A model generated the notes under the pieces. That model was not told the origin of the DNA and made no database searches. It saw only the letters and a program-made list of their open reading frames with translations. Below, piece by piece: positions 18,193 through 25,245 of a stretch of DNA of 64,000 bases. The stretch comes from Brevundimonas subvibrioides ATCC 15264 (GTDB lineage Bacteria > Pseudomonadota > Alphaproteobacteria > Caulobacterales > Caulobacteraceae): positions 1,054,001 through 1,118,000 of the forward strand of contig NC_014375.1 of the NCBI RefSeq assembly GCF_000144605.1, written 5' to 3'. The stretch's first letter is position 1. The number at the start of each line of letters is the position of its first letter. The position numbers were made by a program, and so were the translations under genes.

Positions 18193-18222
18193 CCCGCCCG
18201 GCCCCGGCCAGGCGGGTTTTCC
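18193..18222 (+). terminator. attenuator terminator of the threonine operon
   Basis: CCCGCC and GGCGGG arms enclose an inner GGCC/GGCC pairing and are followed at once by TTTTCCTTT. It lies between the Thr-rich leader peptide and the first structural gene, so it should be the regulated terminator. Confidence 0.8.
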
Positions 18223-18265
18223 TTTGCCCGATCACCCAGATTCAGAACCCGAACGGACCACCCCG

Positions 18266-20002
18266 ATGCCCAACGCCCCCCACCTTGCCGTCGTCGAAAA
18301 ACCGAAGCCAGACCCCGCGCCCGCCACCGAGGTCGTGGTGCTGAAGTTTGGCTCCTCCATCCTCCAGGACCGGTCCTGCGCCCCCGCCGTCGCCTCCGAG
18401 GTCTATGGCCACGTCCGGGCGGGCCGGAAGGTGATCGCGGTGGTCTCGGCGCTCGGCGGGCACACCGACCGGCTGCTGGCCGAGGCGCGCGAGCTGGGGC
18501 TGGATCACGAGAACGACCTGCTGCCCGCCTATGTGGCGCTGGGCGAGGAGAAGGCCGCGGCCCTGGTGGCCATCGCCTGCGACCGGATCGGGCTGGACGC
18601 CTCGGCCCTGTCGGTGCGCGAACTGGGCATCGTGGCCGAGGGACCGTCGGAGCACGCCCATCCCGTCTCGCTCCGCAGCGAGGCGTTGAGGAAGGCGCTG
18701 GCGGATCATCAGGTCGTGGTGGTGCCCGGCTTCGGCGCGGTGGGATCGAGCGGCAAGGTCGTGCTTCTGGGACGGGGCGGATCGGATCTGACGGCGGTCT
18801 TCCTGGCCGCCGAGCTGGGCCTGAAGCGCGTCCGGCTGGTGAAGGACGTGGACGGACTGTACGACCGCGACCCCGCCTCGGCCTCGGGCAAACCGCTGCG
18901 CTACCGCCGCGCCAGCTGGGACGACGCCCGCCGCCACGGCGGAGCCCTGGTCCAGCACGACGCCATCGATCTGGGTCAGGAGCGCCTGGTCGAGATCGAG
19001 GTCGCCGCCCTCGGGCGCGCCGACTGCACGGTGGTCGGCGACGCCTCGGCCCCCCCCGGGCCGTCCGTCCCCGACGCCCCGCTGAAGGTCGCCATCGCCG
19101 GCTGCGGCGTGGTCGGCGGCGGGCTGCTGGCGCGGCTGCAGAAGGACGCGCGCTTCCAGGTCGTGGGGGTGCTGGTCCGCGATCCGTCCAAGCCCCGCGA
19201 CGTGGAGGCCCCCGCAGACCTGTTCACGTCGGATCGCGAGGCCCTGCTGGCGCTCAAGCCCGACATCCTGCTGGAGGCCCTGTCCGAGGGGGGGGCCGGC
19301 CACGACCTGATCCGGTGCGCCCTCGAACGCGGCATCGACGTGGCCAGCGCCAACAAACAGGCCATCAGCCGCGATCCCCAGGGTCTGGCCGACGCCGCCC
19401 GCGCCCATGGATCCCGTCTGGCCTATTCCGCCGCGGTCGGGGGTGGCGCGCCCATGATCGAGACCCTGCGCGCGGCCAAATCCGCCGGCCCGGTCAAGGG
19501 GTTCGAGGCGGTGCTGAACGGCACGGTCAACTTCATGCTGACCCGGCTGCAGGCCGGGGCCGATTTCGCCGACGCCCTGGCCGACGCCCGCGTCGCGGGC
19601 TTCGCCGAGGAGGACCCGTCGTCCGATCTGGAGGGCCGCGACTCGGCCGCCAAGGTCCGCCTGCTGGCCTTCGAGGCTTTCGGCCGGACGCCGGCCGAGG
19701 CCGACGTGCCCTGCGCCGTCCTGTCCGACGCCTTCCATCCGGCCGGGCCGGTGCGTCAGATCGGGGCGTGCTTCAAGGAAGGCGACGGGCTGAAGGCGTC
19801 GGTTTCACTTGACGTCGGGCTGGATGATCCGTTCTTCCAGGCCCTGGATGGGGAGCGCAACGGCTTGAAGGTCTATGGCGAGGACGGGCGGGTCTGGTCG
19901 TGCAAGGGGCGCGGCGCCGGCCGCTGGCCGACGACCGAAAGCGTGCTGGCCGACCTCGCCGACATCGTGCGGGCGCGGCATGCGTCGCTGGGGCATCACT
20001 AG
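18266..20002 (+). CDS. aspartokinase-homoserine dehydrogenase fusion without ACT domain
   Basis: A 578-aa fusion. Residues about 20-275 form an amino-acid-kinase domain (VVLKFGSSILQD, VVSALGGHTD, PGFGAVGSSG, LGRGGSDLTA, VKDVDGLYDRDP); residues about 285-578 form homoserine dehydrogenase (VAIAGCGVVGGGLLARL, ASANKQAIS, VLNGTVNFMLTRL, EEDPSSDLEGRDSAAK). No ACT-like regulatory domain is visible, and the length is well short of E. coli ThrA (about 820 aa). I chose the ATG at 18266 because the earlier TTG at 18224 abuts the terminator. The gene follows the leader peptide and attenuator and precedes thrB by 3 bp. Allosteric Thr inhibition through ACT domains seems absent, leaving attenuation as the visible control. 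Confidence 0.85.
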   Translation: MPNAPHLAVVEKPKPDPAPATEVVVLKFGSSILQDRSCAPAVASEVYGHVRAGRKVIAVVSALGGHTDRLLAEARELGLDHENDLLPAYVALGEEKAAALVAIACDRIGLDASALSVRELGIVAEGPSEHAHPVSLRSEALRKALADHQVVVVPGFGAVGSSGKVVLLGRGGSDLTAVFLAAELGLKRVRLVKDVDGLYDRDPASASGKPLRYRRASWDDARRHGGALVQHDAIDLGQERLVEIEVAALGRADCTVVGDASAPPGPSVPDAPLKVAIAGCGVVGGGLLARLQKDARFQVVGVLVRDPSKPRDVEAPADLFTSDREALLALKPDILLEALSEGGAGHDLIRCALERGIDVASANKQAISRDPQGLADAARAHGSRLAYSAAVGGGAPMIETLRAAKSAGPVKGFEAVLNGTVNFMLTRLQAGADFADALADARVAGFAEEDPSSDLEGRDSAAKVRLLAFEAFGRTPAEADVPCAVLSDAFHPAGPVRQIGACFKEGDGLKASVSLDVGLDDPFFQALDGERNGLKVYGEDGRVWSCKGRGAGRWPTTESVLADLADIVRARHASLGHH

Positions 20003-20005
20003 CCC

Positions 20006-20944
20006 TTGGCCGTCTTCACTCCGGTTTCGGACGATCAGGCGCGGGCGTTTCTGAACGCGTACGAGCTGGGCACCTTCCGCTCGCTCCACCCGATCGCCGA
20101 GGGCGTGGAGAACACCAACTACCGGCTGGAGACCGAGGGGGCCGTCCACGTCCTGACTTTGTTCGAGGCGCGCACCGATGCGGCCTCCCTGCCGTTCTGC
20201 CTCGGCCTGACCGACCACCTGGCGGGCCGGGCGTTTCCGGCCCCCCGGCCGGTGCGAAACCGCGACGGCGACTGGGTCGGGACGCTGAACGGACGCCCGG
20301 CGGCGGTGATCGAATGGCTGTCGGGAGCGTGGCTGCGCGACCCGTCACCCACCGAGGTCGAGGCGGCCGGGGCCATGCTGGCGCGCCTGCATCTGCAGGC
20401 CGACGGGTTCGCGGTCGAACGCGCCAATCCCGTCGGTCCGGTCATCTGGCGCGCCCTCGCCGATCGCTGCCAGAGCGCGGCGACCGGCGAGGACCGGGCG
20501 ATCCTGGACGGCGTCGAGGACACCCTGTCGCGCCTCGGTGATCCGTGGACGGACGATCTGCCGCGCGGACCCATCCATGCCGACTATTTCCCCGACAATG
20601 TGCTGTTTGAGGACGGTGCCGTCTCGGGCGTCATCGACTTCTATTTCGGCTGCACCGACCTGTTGGTCTACGACCTCGCCATCGCCCTCAGCGCCTGGGG
20701 TTTCGACGGCGCGGGCACGCCGATACCGGGCGCGGTCGAGGCCTTCCGGCGCGGTTACGAGGCCGTCCGTCCCCTGACGCCGCCTGAGGCGGCCGCCCTG
20801 CCGCGCCTGGGCGAAGCCGCCGCCATCCGCTTCACCCTGACCCGCCTGCACGACCGCATCTTCCACGACCCCACCAAGCTGGTGACACCGAAGGATCCGG
20901 GGGCCTTCTTCAGGCGGGCGGCGTGGTGGCGGGAGACGGCGTAA
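20006..20944 (+). CDS. thrB: homoserine kinase, ThrB type II
   Basis: A 312-aa kinase of the aminoglycoside-phosphotransferase fold that phosphorylates homoserine. Motifs are EGVENTNYRL near the N-terminus, the Brenner-type catalytic segment IHADYFPDNVLF, and GVIDFYFGCTDLLVYDLAI, which carries the metal-binding Asp. The start is TTG, 3 bp after the dehydrogenase stop, so it is in the attenuator-controlled operon. The length is typical of alphaproteobacterial ThrB. Its product is the substrate of threonine synthase, whose gene is close by on the opposite strand. Confidence 0.9.
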   Translation: MAVFTPVSDDQARAFLNAYELGTFRSLHPIAEGVENTNYRLETEGAVHVLTLFEARTDAASLPFCLGLTDHLAGRAFPAPRPVRNRDGDWVGTLNGRPAAVIEWLSGAWLRDPSPTEVEAAGAMLARLHLQADGFAVERANPVGPVIWRALADRCQSAATGEDRAILDGVEDTLSRLGDPWTDDLPRGPIHADYFPDNVLFEDGAVSGVIDFYFGCTDLLVYDLAIALSAWGFDGAGTPIPGAVEAFRRGYEAVRPLTPPEAAALPRLGEAAAIRFTLTRLHDRIFHDPTKLVTPKDPGAFFRRAAWWRETA

Positions 20945-20950
20945 CAACCG

Positions 20951-21025
20951 CGTCTCCTCCCCGTTCGCGCTTGCGAATGGGGAGGGGGACCGCCCGCCGC
21001 TTGGCGGGGGGTGGAGGGGCTCTTA
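20951..21025 (+). repeat. hairpin repeat, copy C (left flank of the DUF559 gene)
   Basis: Begins GTCTCCTCCCC, closes its first stem with GGGGAGGGGG, then has a CGCCCGCCGCTTGGCGGG hairpin and ends GGTGGAGGGGCTCTT. The stop codon of the DUF559 gene lies in its last bases. It is the inverted partner of copy D. Confidence 0.72.
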
Positions 21026-21364
21026 AAGCCGCACCCGCTCCTCGGCATTCGTCCTGACCCAGCCCAGCACGCCCTCCAGATCGGTGCGCACCCGCTCGGC
21101 GGCGATGCGCAGCACCGCGATGCCTTGCTTGGCTAGCCATGCCGTCCGGGCCTCATCCTTCTCGAACTGCTCCGGATCGGCATGATGTTGGCCATCCACC
21201 TCGACCGCCACCCGAGCCTCAGGACAATAGAAGTCGAGGACGTACGGCCCCACCGGGGGCTGGCGGCGAAACTTCAGGCCTCCCAGCGCCCGCCGCCGCA
21301 AGTACATCCACAGCCGCGCCTCCGGCGGCGTCAGCGTCCGACGAAGCATTCGCGCCCGGCTCAC
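21023..21364 (-). CDS. DUF559 (Vsr-like, PD-(D/E)XK) endonuclease-domain protein
   Basis: A 113-aa protein from a GTG at 21364 (AGGG lies upstream); the ATG at 21349 is the alternative. The domain is recognised by ARMLRRTLTPPEARLWMYLR, FRRQPPVGPYVLDFYCPE, and VAVEVDGQHH followed by a Lys/Arg-rich C-terminal segment with VLRI. The Asp in VLDFYCPE and the Glu in VAVEVDG fit the PD-(D/E)XK pattern. Such proteins resemble very-short-patch repair nucleases, but the biological role of DUF559 is unknown. The gene lies exactly between two inverted copies of the dispersed hairpin repeat: its stop is inside copy C and its start is about 18 bp from copy D. This suggests it moves with, or acts on, the repeat. 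Confidence 0.8.
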   Translation of the reverse strand: MSRARMLRRTLTPPEARLWMYLRRRALGGLKFRRQPPVGPYVLDFYCPEARVAVEVDGQHHADPEQFEKDEARTAWLAKQGIAVLRIAAERVRTDLEGVLGWVRTNAEERVRL

Positions 21365-21381
21365 GGCGCCCTGCGTCGTGA

Positions 21382-21448
21382 AGAGCCCCTCCGTCTCTCC
21401 GCTTCGCTCCGAGCCACCTCCCCACCGCTGGGCGTCGGGGAGGAGACA
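21382..21448 (-). repeat. hairpin repeat, copy D (right flank of the DUF559 gene)
   Basis: Inverted relative to copy C: reading the minus strand it begins CTGTCTCCTCCCC, has a stem closed by GGTGGGGAGG, an internal GGAGCGAAGC hairpin, and ends GACGGAGGGGCTCT. With copy C it brackets the DUF559 gene. Confidence 0.7.
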
Positions 21449-21450
21449 GG

Positions 21451-21756
21451 TTAATATCGGGCCTTTCGAAATGTCGGCCAAGCCCAAAGCCGATCCCGGC
21501 CGCATCCGAAGCAGGTCCGGCTAGGAAGTTCGAACCTCGGTTTGCCGCGACCCCAACTCGCCATCCTTGAAGCAAACTCTTCGTTCTCAAGCAGCTTCTT
21601 GCCGCACGTCCGGTGACGCACTTCGCTGGCAAAGACACCACTCAACAGGAACGCCGCCATCCCGACGAACCGGGCCCAGACCGGGATGTCCGAAGCCCAG
21701 AGGCCTGCTAGGCCCAGCCCTATACCGATGAGCCAGACCGCGCAGGCGACGATCAT
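21451..21756 (-). CDS. small membrane protein coupled to thrC
   Basis: A 101-aa protein with two likely transmembrane helices (about residues 2-20 and 27-45) and a basic C-terminal half carrying HRTCGKKLL and RTCFGCGRD, three Cys in all. The ATG overlaps the thrC stop (ATGA), which argues for a real, coupled gene, but I do not recognise a family. The C-terminal end runs to the edge of repeat copy D, so the last residues (about 20) may be a recent extension by the repeat-flanked insertion. No function is proposed. Confidence 0.5.
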   Translation of the reverse strand: MIVACAVWLIGIGLGLAGLWASDIPVWARFVGMAAFLLSGVFASEVRHRTCGKKLLENEEFASRMASWGRGKPRFELPSRTCFGCGRDRLWAWPTFRKARY

Positions 21757-23153
21757 CCGAACCCCCGCACCGCCGCCAGCGCTTCGGCCGCATCCGCCCC
21801 GATCACCTCGAACCGTTCGGCCCGGTCGCCCAGGTCGCGGATGACCTTCGGCGGGTCCGGGTCGAAGCCGAGAACCGGGGCGACGTCCTTGCCGAACTTG
21901 GCCGGGTGGGCGGTGGCGAGGGCGACGACGGGACCCGTCGCGCGATCGACGCCGCGCGCCGCCGACAGGGCTACGGCGGTGTGGGGGCAGACCACCTGGC
22001 CCCAGGTGGCGTGGGCGTGGGCGATCTGGGCCCGCGTGGTCGCTTCGTCGACTGAGACGGCCGAGACCTCGGCGCGGATCGCGGCCAGGAGGTCGGCGGG
22101 CAGGGTGACGGTGCCGTGCCGGGCGAAGTCCGAGAACAGGCCCCTGGTCAGGGCGGCGTCGCGCCCGGAGGCCTCGAACACCAGCCGCTCGAAGTTCGAC
22201 GGGGCCTGCACATCCATGCTGACGCTGGCCGTCTCGACGGCGGCCTTGCGGGCATAGACCCCCTCATTGATGGCGCGGGCCAGGGCGTCGTTCGAGTTCA
22301 CCGCCGCCACGAAGCCCGCGACGGGCAGGCCCATCTTCCGTGCGGCGATCCCGGCGAAGGCGTCACCGAAATTGCCTGTGGGCACGACGAAGACCGGCGG
22401 CCGCGTCTCGCCCATCGCCGCCAGCTGCGACACGGCCGAGACATAGTAGGGGATCTGTCCGGCCAGCCGGGCCCAGTTGATCGAGTTGACCGAGCTGAAC
22501 CGCCCGTGGGCGCGCAGGGTCTCGTCCGCCAGCAGGCCCTTCACCAGCCTTTGGCAGTCGTCGAAATCCCCCCGCACGGCGAGGTTCAGCACATTGTCGG
22601 CCTCCACCGTCGTCATCTGGCGGCGCTGGACGGGGGACACCCGCTCGTGCGGATGCAGGACGATCAGGCGGATCCGGGGCTGGTTGGCGAAGGCGGCGAC
22701 GGCGGCGGCGCCCGTGTCGCCGCTGGTCGCCGTGACCAGGGTCAGGGTCTCGCCCGACGCGGCCAGCGCCTCGGACGCCAGCGACGCGGCCAGCTGCATG
22801 GCCAGGTCCTTGAAGGCCGCCGTCGGGCCGTGGAACAGCTCGAGCAGATAGAGCCCGTCCTCCAGCCGGACCAGCGGCGTGACCTCGGCCGGGCCAAAAC
22901 CGGCGACCAGCCGCTCCAGCGCCCGGTCCAGGGCTCCGGTGGGCAGGGCGTCGCCGATGAAGGGGGCCATGGCCGTCTGGGCGATCCCGGCATAGCCGCG
23001 CCCGGTGGTCCAGGCGTCGGGGCTCACCTTCGGCCAGGCGGCGGGCATGTAGAGGCCGCCGTCCGGGGCCATGCCGCGCAGCAGGGCCTCGGCGAAATCC
23101 GTCGCGGGCGCGCCACCGCGCGTGGAGACATAGGTATCGGGATGCTGGGCCAT
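21753..23153 (-). CDS. thrC: threonine synthase
   Basis: A 466-aa PLP enzyme converting O-phosphohomoserine to threonine. The N-terminus YVSTRGGAPATDFAEAL and the PLP-lysine segment ELFHGPTAAFKDLAMQL are diagnostic; TATSGDTGAAAVAAF and the phosphate-binding PTGNFGDAFAG follow. The length is that of the bacterial class of about 460-480 aa. It is transcribed toward the thrB end, separated from it by the DUF559 insertion and the small membrane protein. It has its own promoter region (23154-23391) and is not under the thr attenuator. Confidence 0.93.
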   Translation of the reverse strand: MAQHPDTYVSTRGGAPATDFAEALLRGMAPDGGLYMPAAWPKVSPDAWTTGRGYAGIAQTAMAPFIGDALPTGALDRALERLVAGFGPAEVTPLVRLEDGLYLLELFHGPTAAFKDLAMQLAASLASEALAASGETLTLVTATSGDTGAAAVAAFANQPRIRLIVLHPHERVSPVQRRQMTTVEADNVLNLAVRGDFDDCQRLVKGLLADETLRAHGRFSSVNSINWARLAGQIPYYVSAVSQLAAMGETRPPVFVVPTGNFGDAFAGIAARKMGLPVAGFVAAVNSNDALARAINEGVYARKAAVETASVSMDVQAPSNFERLVFEASGRDAALTRGLFSDFARHGTVTLPADLLAAIRAEVSAVSVDEATTRAQIAHAHATWGQVVCPHTAVALSAARGVDRATGPVVALATAHPAKFGKDVAPVLGFDPDPPKVIRDLGDRAERFEVIGADAAEALAAVRGFG

Positions 23154-23272
23154 CGCTGTTCTGGTTAGCCAGCCCGGCGGGGTGCGTCATCCGATTTCTG
23201 GACGTTTGGCAGGCGGTACGTCCGATCCTGACGGAAGGGCGTGCTAGACACCCCTTTTCCGACACGCCAATC

Positions 23273-23306
23273 CGGACGGGTCGGACGGGTCGGACGGGTC
23301 GGACGG
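23273..23306 (+). repeat. 9-bp tandem repeat, nearly four units
   Basis: Three perfect copies of CGGACGGGT followed by a partial fourth (CGGACGG), in the divergent promoter region between thrC and dusA. The array could vary in length by slippage. No known protein-binding motif is recognised. Confidence 0.85.
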
Positions 23307-23391
23307 TGTTTTTCACGCTCGGTCGGGTACCGCCTCCCGTCGATCCTTCTCGACCCTGATTTTGCCTCCCACCTGCTCTAGACTGATCGCC

Positions 23392-24417
23392 ATGACCGCC
23401 GCCCCCGCCCACCGCCTCTCGGTGGCCCCCATGATGGACTGGACCGACCGGCACTGCCGGGCCTTCCACCGTGCGCTGAGCACGCGCGCCCTGCTCTATA
23501 CCGAGATGGTCACGGCCCCGGCGGTGCTGCACGGCGACCGCGAGCGGCTGCTGGGCTTCGATCCGGTCGAGCATCCCGTGGCCCTGCAGCTGGGCGGCTC
23601 GGACCCGGAGCAGTTGGCGCAGGCCGCCCGGATCGGCGCGGCCATGGGCTATGACGAGATCAACCTGAACGTCGGCTGCCCTTCGGACCGGGTCCAGTCG
23701 GGCCGGTTCGGGGCCTGTCTGATGAAGGAGCCGGAACTGGTCGCCGACTGCATGGCCGCCATCAAGGGGGCTGTGGATATCCCCGCCACGGTCAAATGCC
23801 GGATCGGGGTCGACGACCAGGACCCGGCGGTCAGCCTGTTCGCAACGGTCGACGCCTCCGCCGCGGTCGGGGTCACCACCTTCATCGTCCATGCGCGCAA
23901 GGCCTGGCTCAGCGGCCTGTCGCCCAAGGAGAACCGCGATGTGCCGCCGCTGGACTACGGACTGGTCCGCCGGCTGAAGCGCGAGCGTCCGCATCTGACG
24001 ATCTGCATCAACGGCGGCATCGCCTCGCTGGACGCGGCCGAGGCCCATCTGGACGACACCGACGGCGTGGCCCTGGACGGCGTCATGCTGGGACGCGCCG
24101 CCTATCACGAACCCGCCCTGCTGGGTCAGGTCGATCGCCGGCTGTTCGGCGAGGGCACCGGCGACGTCGACCCCTTCGCCGCCGTCGAGCGCTACAAACC
24201 CTATCTGGCGGCGCGCCTGTCGGAGGGCTGGGGCCTGCACGCCATGACCCGGCACATGCTGGGGCTGATGCACGGCCGCCCGGGGGCCCGCGCCTTCCGC
24301 CGCATCCTGACCGTCGAGGCCATCCGGCCGGGCGCGGGGCTGGAGGTGGTCGATCGGGCCCTCGACGCGGTCCGCGAGGCCGAGGCCCGCCGCGAGCGGG
24401 TGGGCGAGGCGGCCTGA
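23392..24417 (+). CDS. dusA: tRNA-dihydrouridine synthase A
   Basis: A 341-aa FMN-dependent enzyme that reduces uridine in the D-loop of tRNA. Features are SVAPMMDWTDRHCR at the N-terminus (FMN-binding MMD), INLNVGCPSDRVQSGRFGAC with the catalytic Cys, VKCRIGVDDQD, FIVHARKAWLSGLSPKEN (a DusA-type signature), and ICINGGI with GVMLGRAAYHEP. I chose the ATG at 23392, since the upstream in-frame TTG adds no conserved sequence. It is divergent from thrC and monocistronic. Confidence 0.93.
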   Translation: MTAAPAHRLSVAPMMDWTDRHCRAFHRALSTRALLYTEMVTAPAVLHGDRERLLGFDPVEHPVALQLGGSDPEQLAQAARIGAAMGYDEINLNVGCPSDRVQSGRFGACLMKEPELVADCMAAIKGAVDIPATVKCRIGVDDQDPAVSLFATVDASAAVGVTTFIVHARKAWLSGLSPKENRDVPPLDYGLVRRLKRERPHLTICINGGIASLDAAEAHLDDTDGVALDGVMLGRAAYHEPALLGQVDRRLFGEGTGDVDPFAAVERYKPYLAARLSEGWGLHAMTRHMLGLMHGRPGARAFRRILTVEAIRPGAGLEVVDRALDAVREAEARRERVGEAA

Positions 24418-24470
24418 GGCCGGCATCAGGGTAAACTGTGCATTAAGCCTGTTCGATGCATCTGGGCCGT

Positions 24471-25157
24471 ATGAAACGCGCCCTCCTGATCGCCCTGTCC
24501 CTGTCCTCGGCCCTGACCGCGCTCGCCGCCGGATCCGCGGAAGCCCAGGGTCGCGGCCGTTCGCCGATCACCGCGGCCCTGAACCTGGGCACGCCCGGCG
24601 TGGGCGTCGAGGCGCAGCTGTCGCTGGGCCCCGTCTTCGTCCTGCGCGGCGGCCTCGATACCCTGGGCGTCCAGTTCGACCAGAGCTACAGCGACGTGGA
24701 CTACAAGGGCCGGTTCGACTTCGACACCGTGTCCGCCTTCGTCGACCTGCACCCCTTCGCCAACGCCTTCCTGATCTCGGGCGGGGTCTATGTCGGGGAT
24801 CGCACGATCGACCTGAACGCCACCCCGACCGCCCCGGTCGAGATCGGCGGGGCGACCTTCACGCCGGCCCAGGTCGGGACGCTGAGCGGCCGGGTCAAGC
24901 TGTCGGATACCGCGCCCTTCCTCGGCATCGGCTATGACGACAGCTTCTATCGCGACCGCCGCTGGGGCTTCCGCGGCATCGTCGGCGTCGCCTACAGCGA
25001 GGACCCGCAGGTCGGCCTCGACTCGACGGGCGGCACCCTGTCGAACGACCCGATCTTCCGCGCCCGCCTCGATCAGGAGGCCGCCGACATTCAGGAAGAT
25101 GCGAAGGACCGGGGCCTGTTTCCCGTCGTCCAGCTGGGGGCCACCGTCCGGTTCTAG
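24471..25157 (+). CDS. outer-membrane beta-barrel protein
   Basis: A 228-aa protein with a clear signal peptide (MKRALLIALSLSSALTALA, cleaved near SAEAQG). The rest alternates hydrophobic and polar residues with aromatic girdles and ends in VVQLGATVRF, with the terminal Phe expected of outer-membrane barrels; about eight strands would fit. It resembles the small OmpW/OmpA-like barrels of Caulobacterales that lack a peptidoglycan-binding domain. A more exact assignment cannot be made from motifs. It lies 53 bp after dusA with its own ATG. Confidence 0.72.
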   Translation: MKRALLIALSLSSALTALAAGSAEAQGRGRSPITAALNLGTPGVGVEAQLSLGPVFVLRGGLDTLGVQFDQSYSDVDYKGRFDFDTVSAFVDLHPFANAFLISGGVYVGDRTIDLNATPTAPVEIGGATFTPAQVGTLSGRVKLSDTAPFLGIGYDDSFYRDRRWGFRGIVGVAYSEDPQVGLDSTGGTLSNDPIFRARLDQEAADIQEDAKDRGLFPVVQLGATVRF

Positions 25158-25245
25158 GGGGGGACAGCGCGATCGCGGCAAATTGCTTCGCCGAGGGGTG
25201 CCGACGCGCATTGCCAATGCGGGGTCACCGCCATAGCGTCCGCGC

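Noticed and set aside
23273..23306. Nine-base tandem repeat as iterated origin-type protein binding sites
   Set aside because: Too short, not AT-rich nearby, and there is no replication gene around it.
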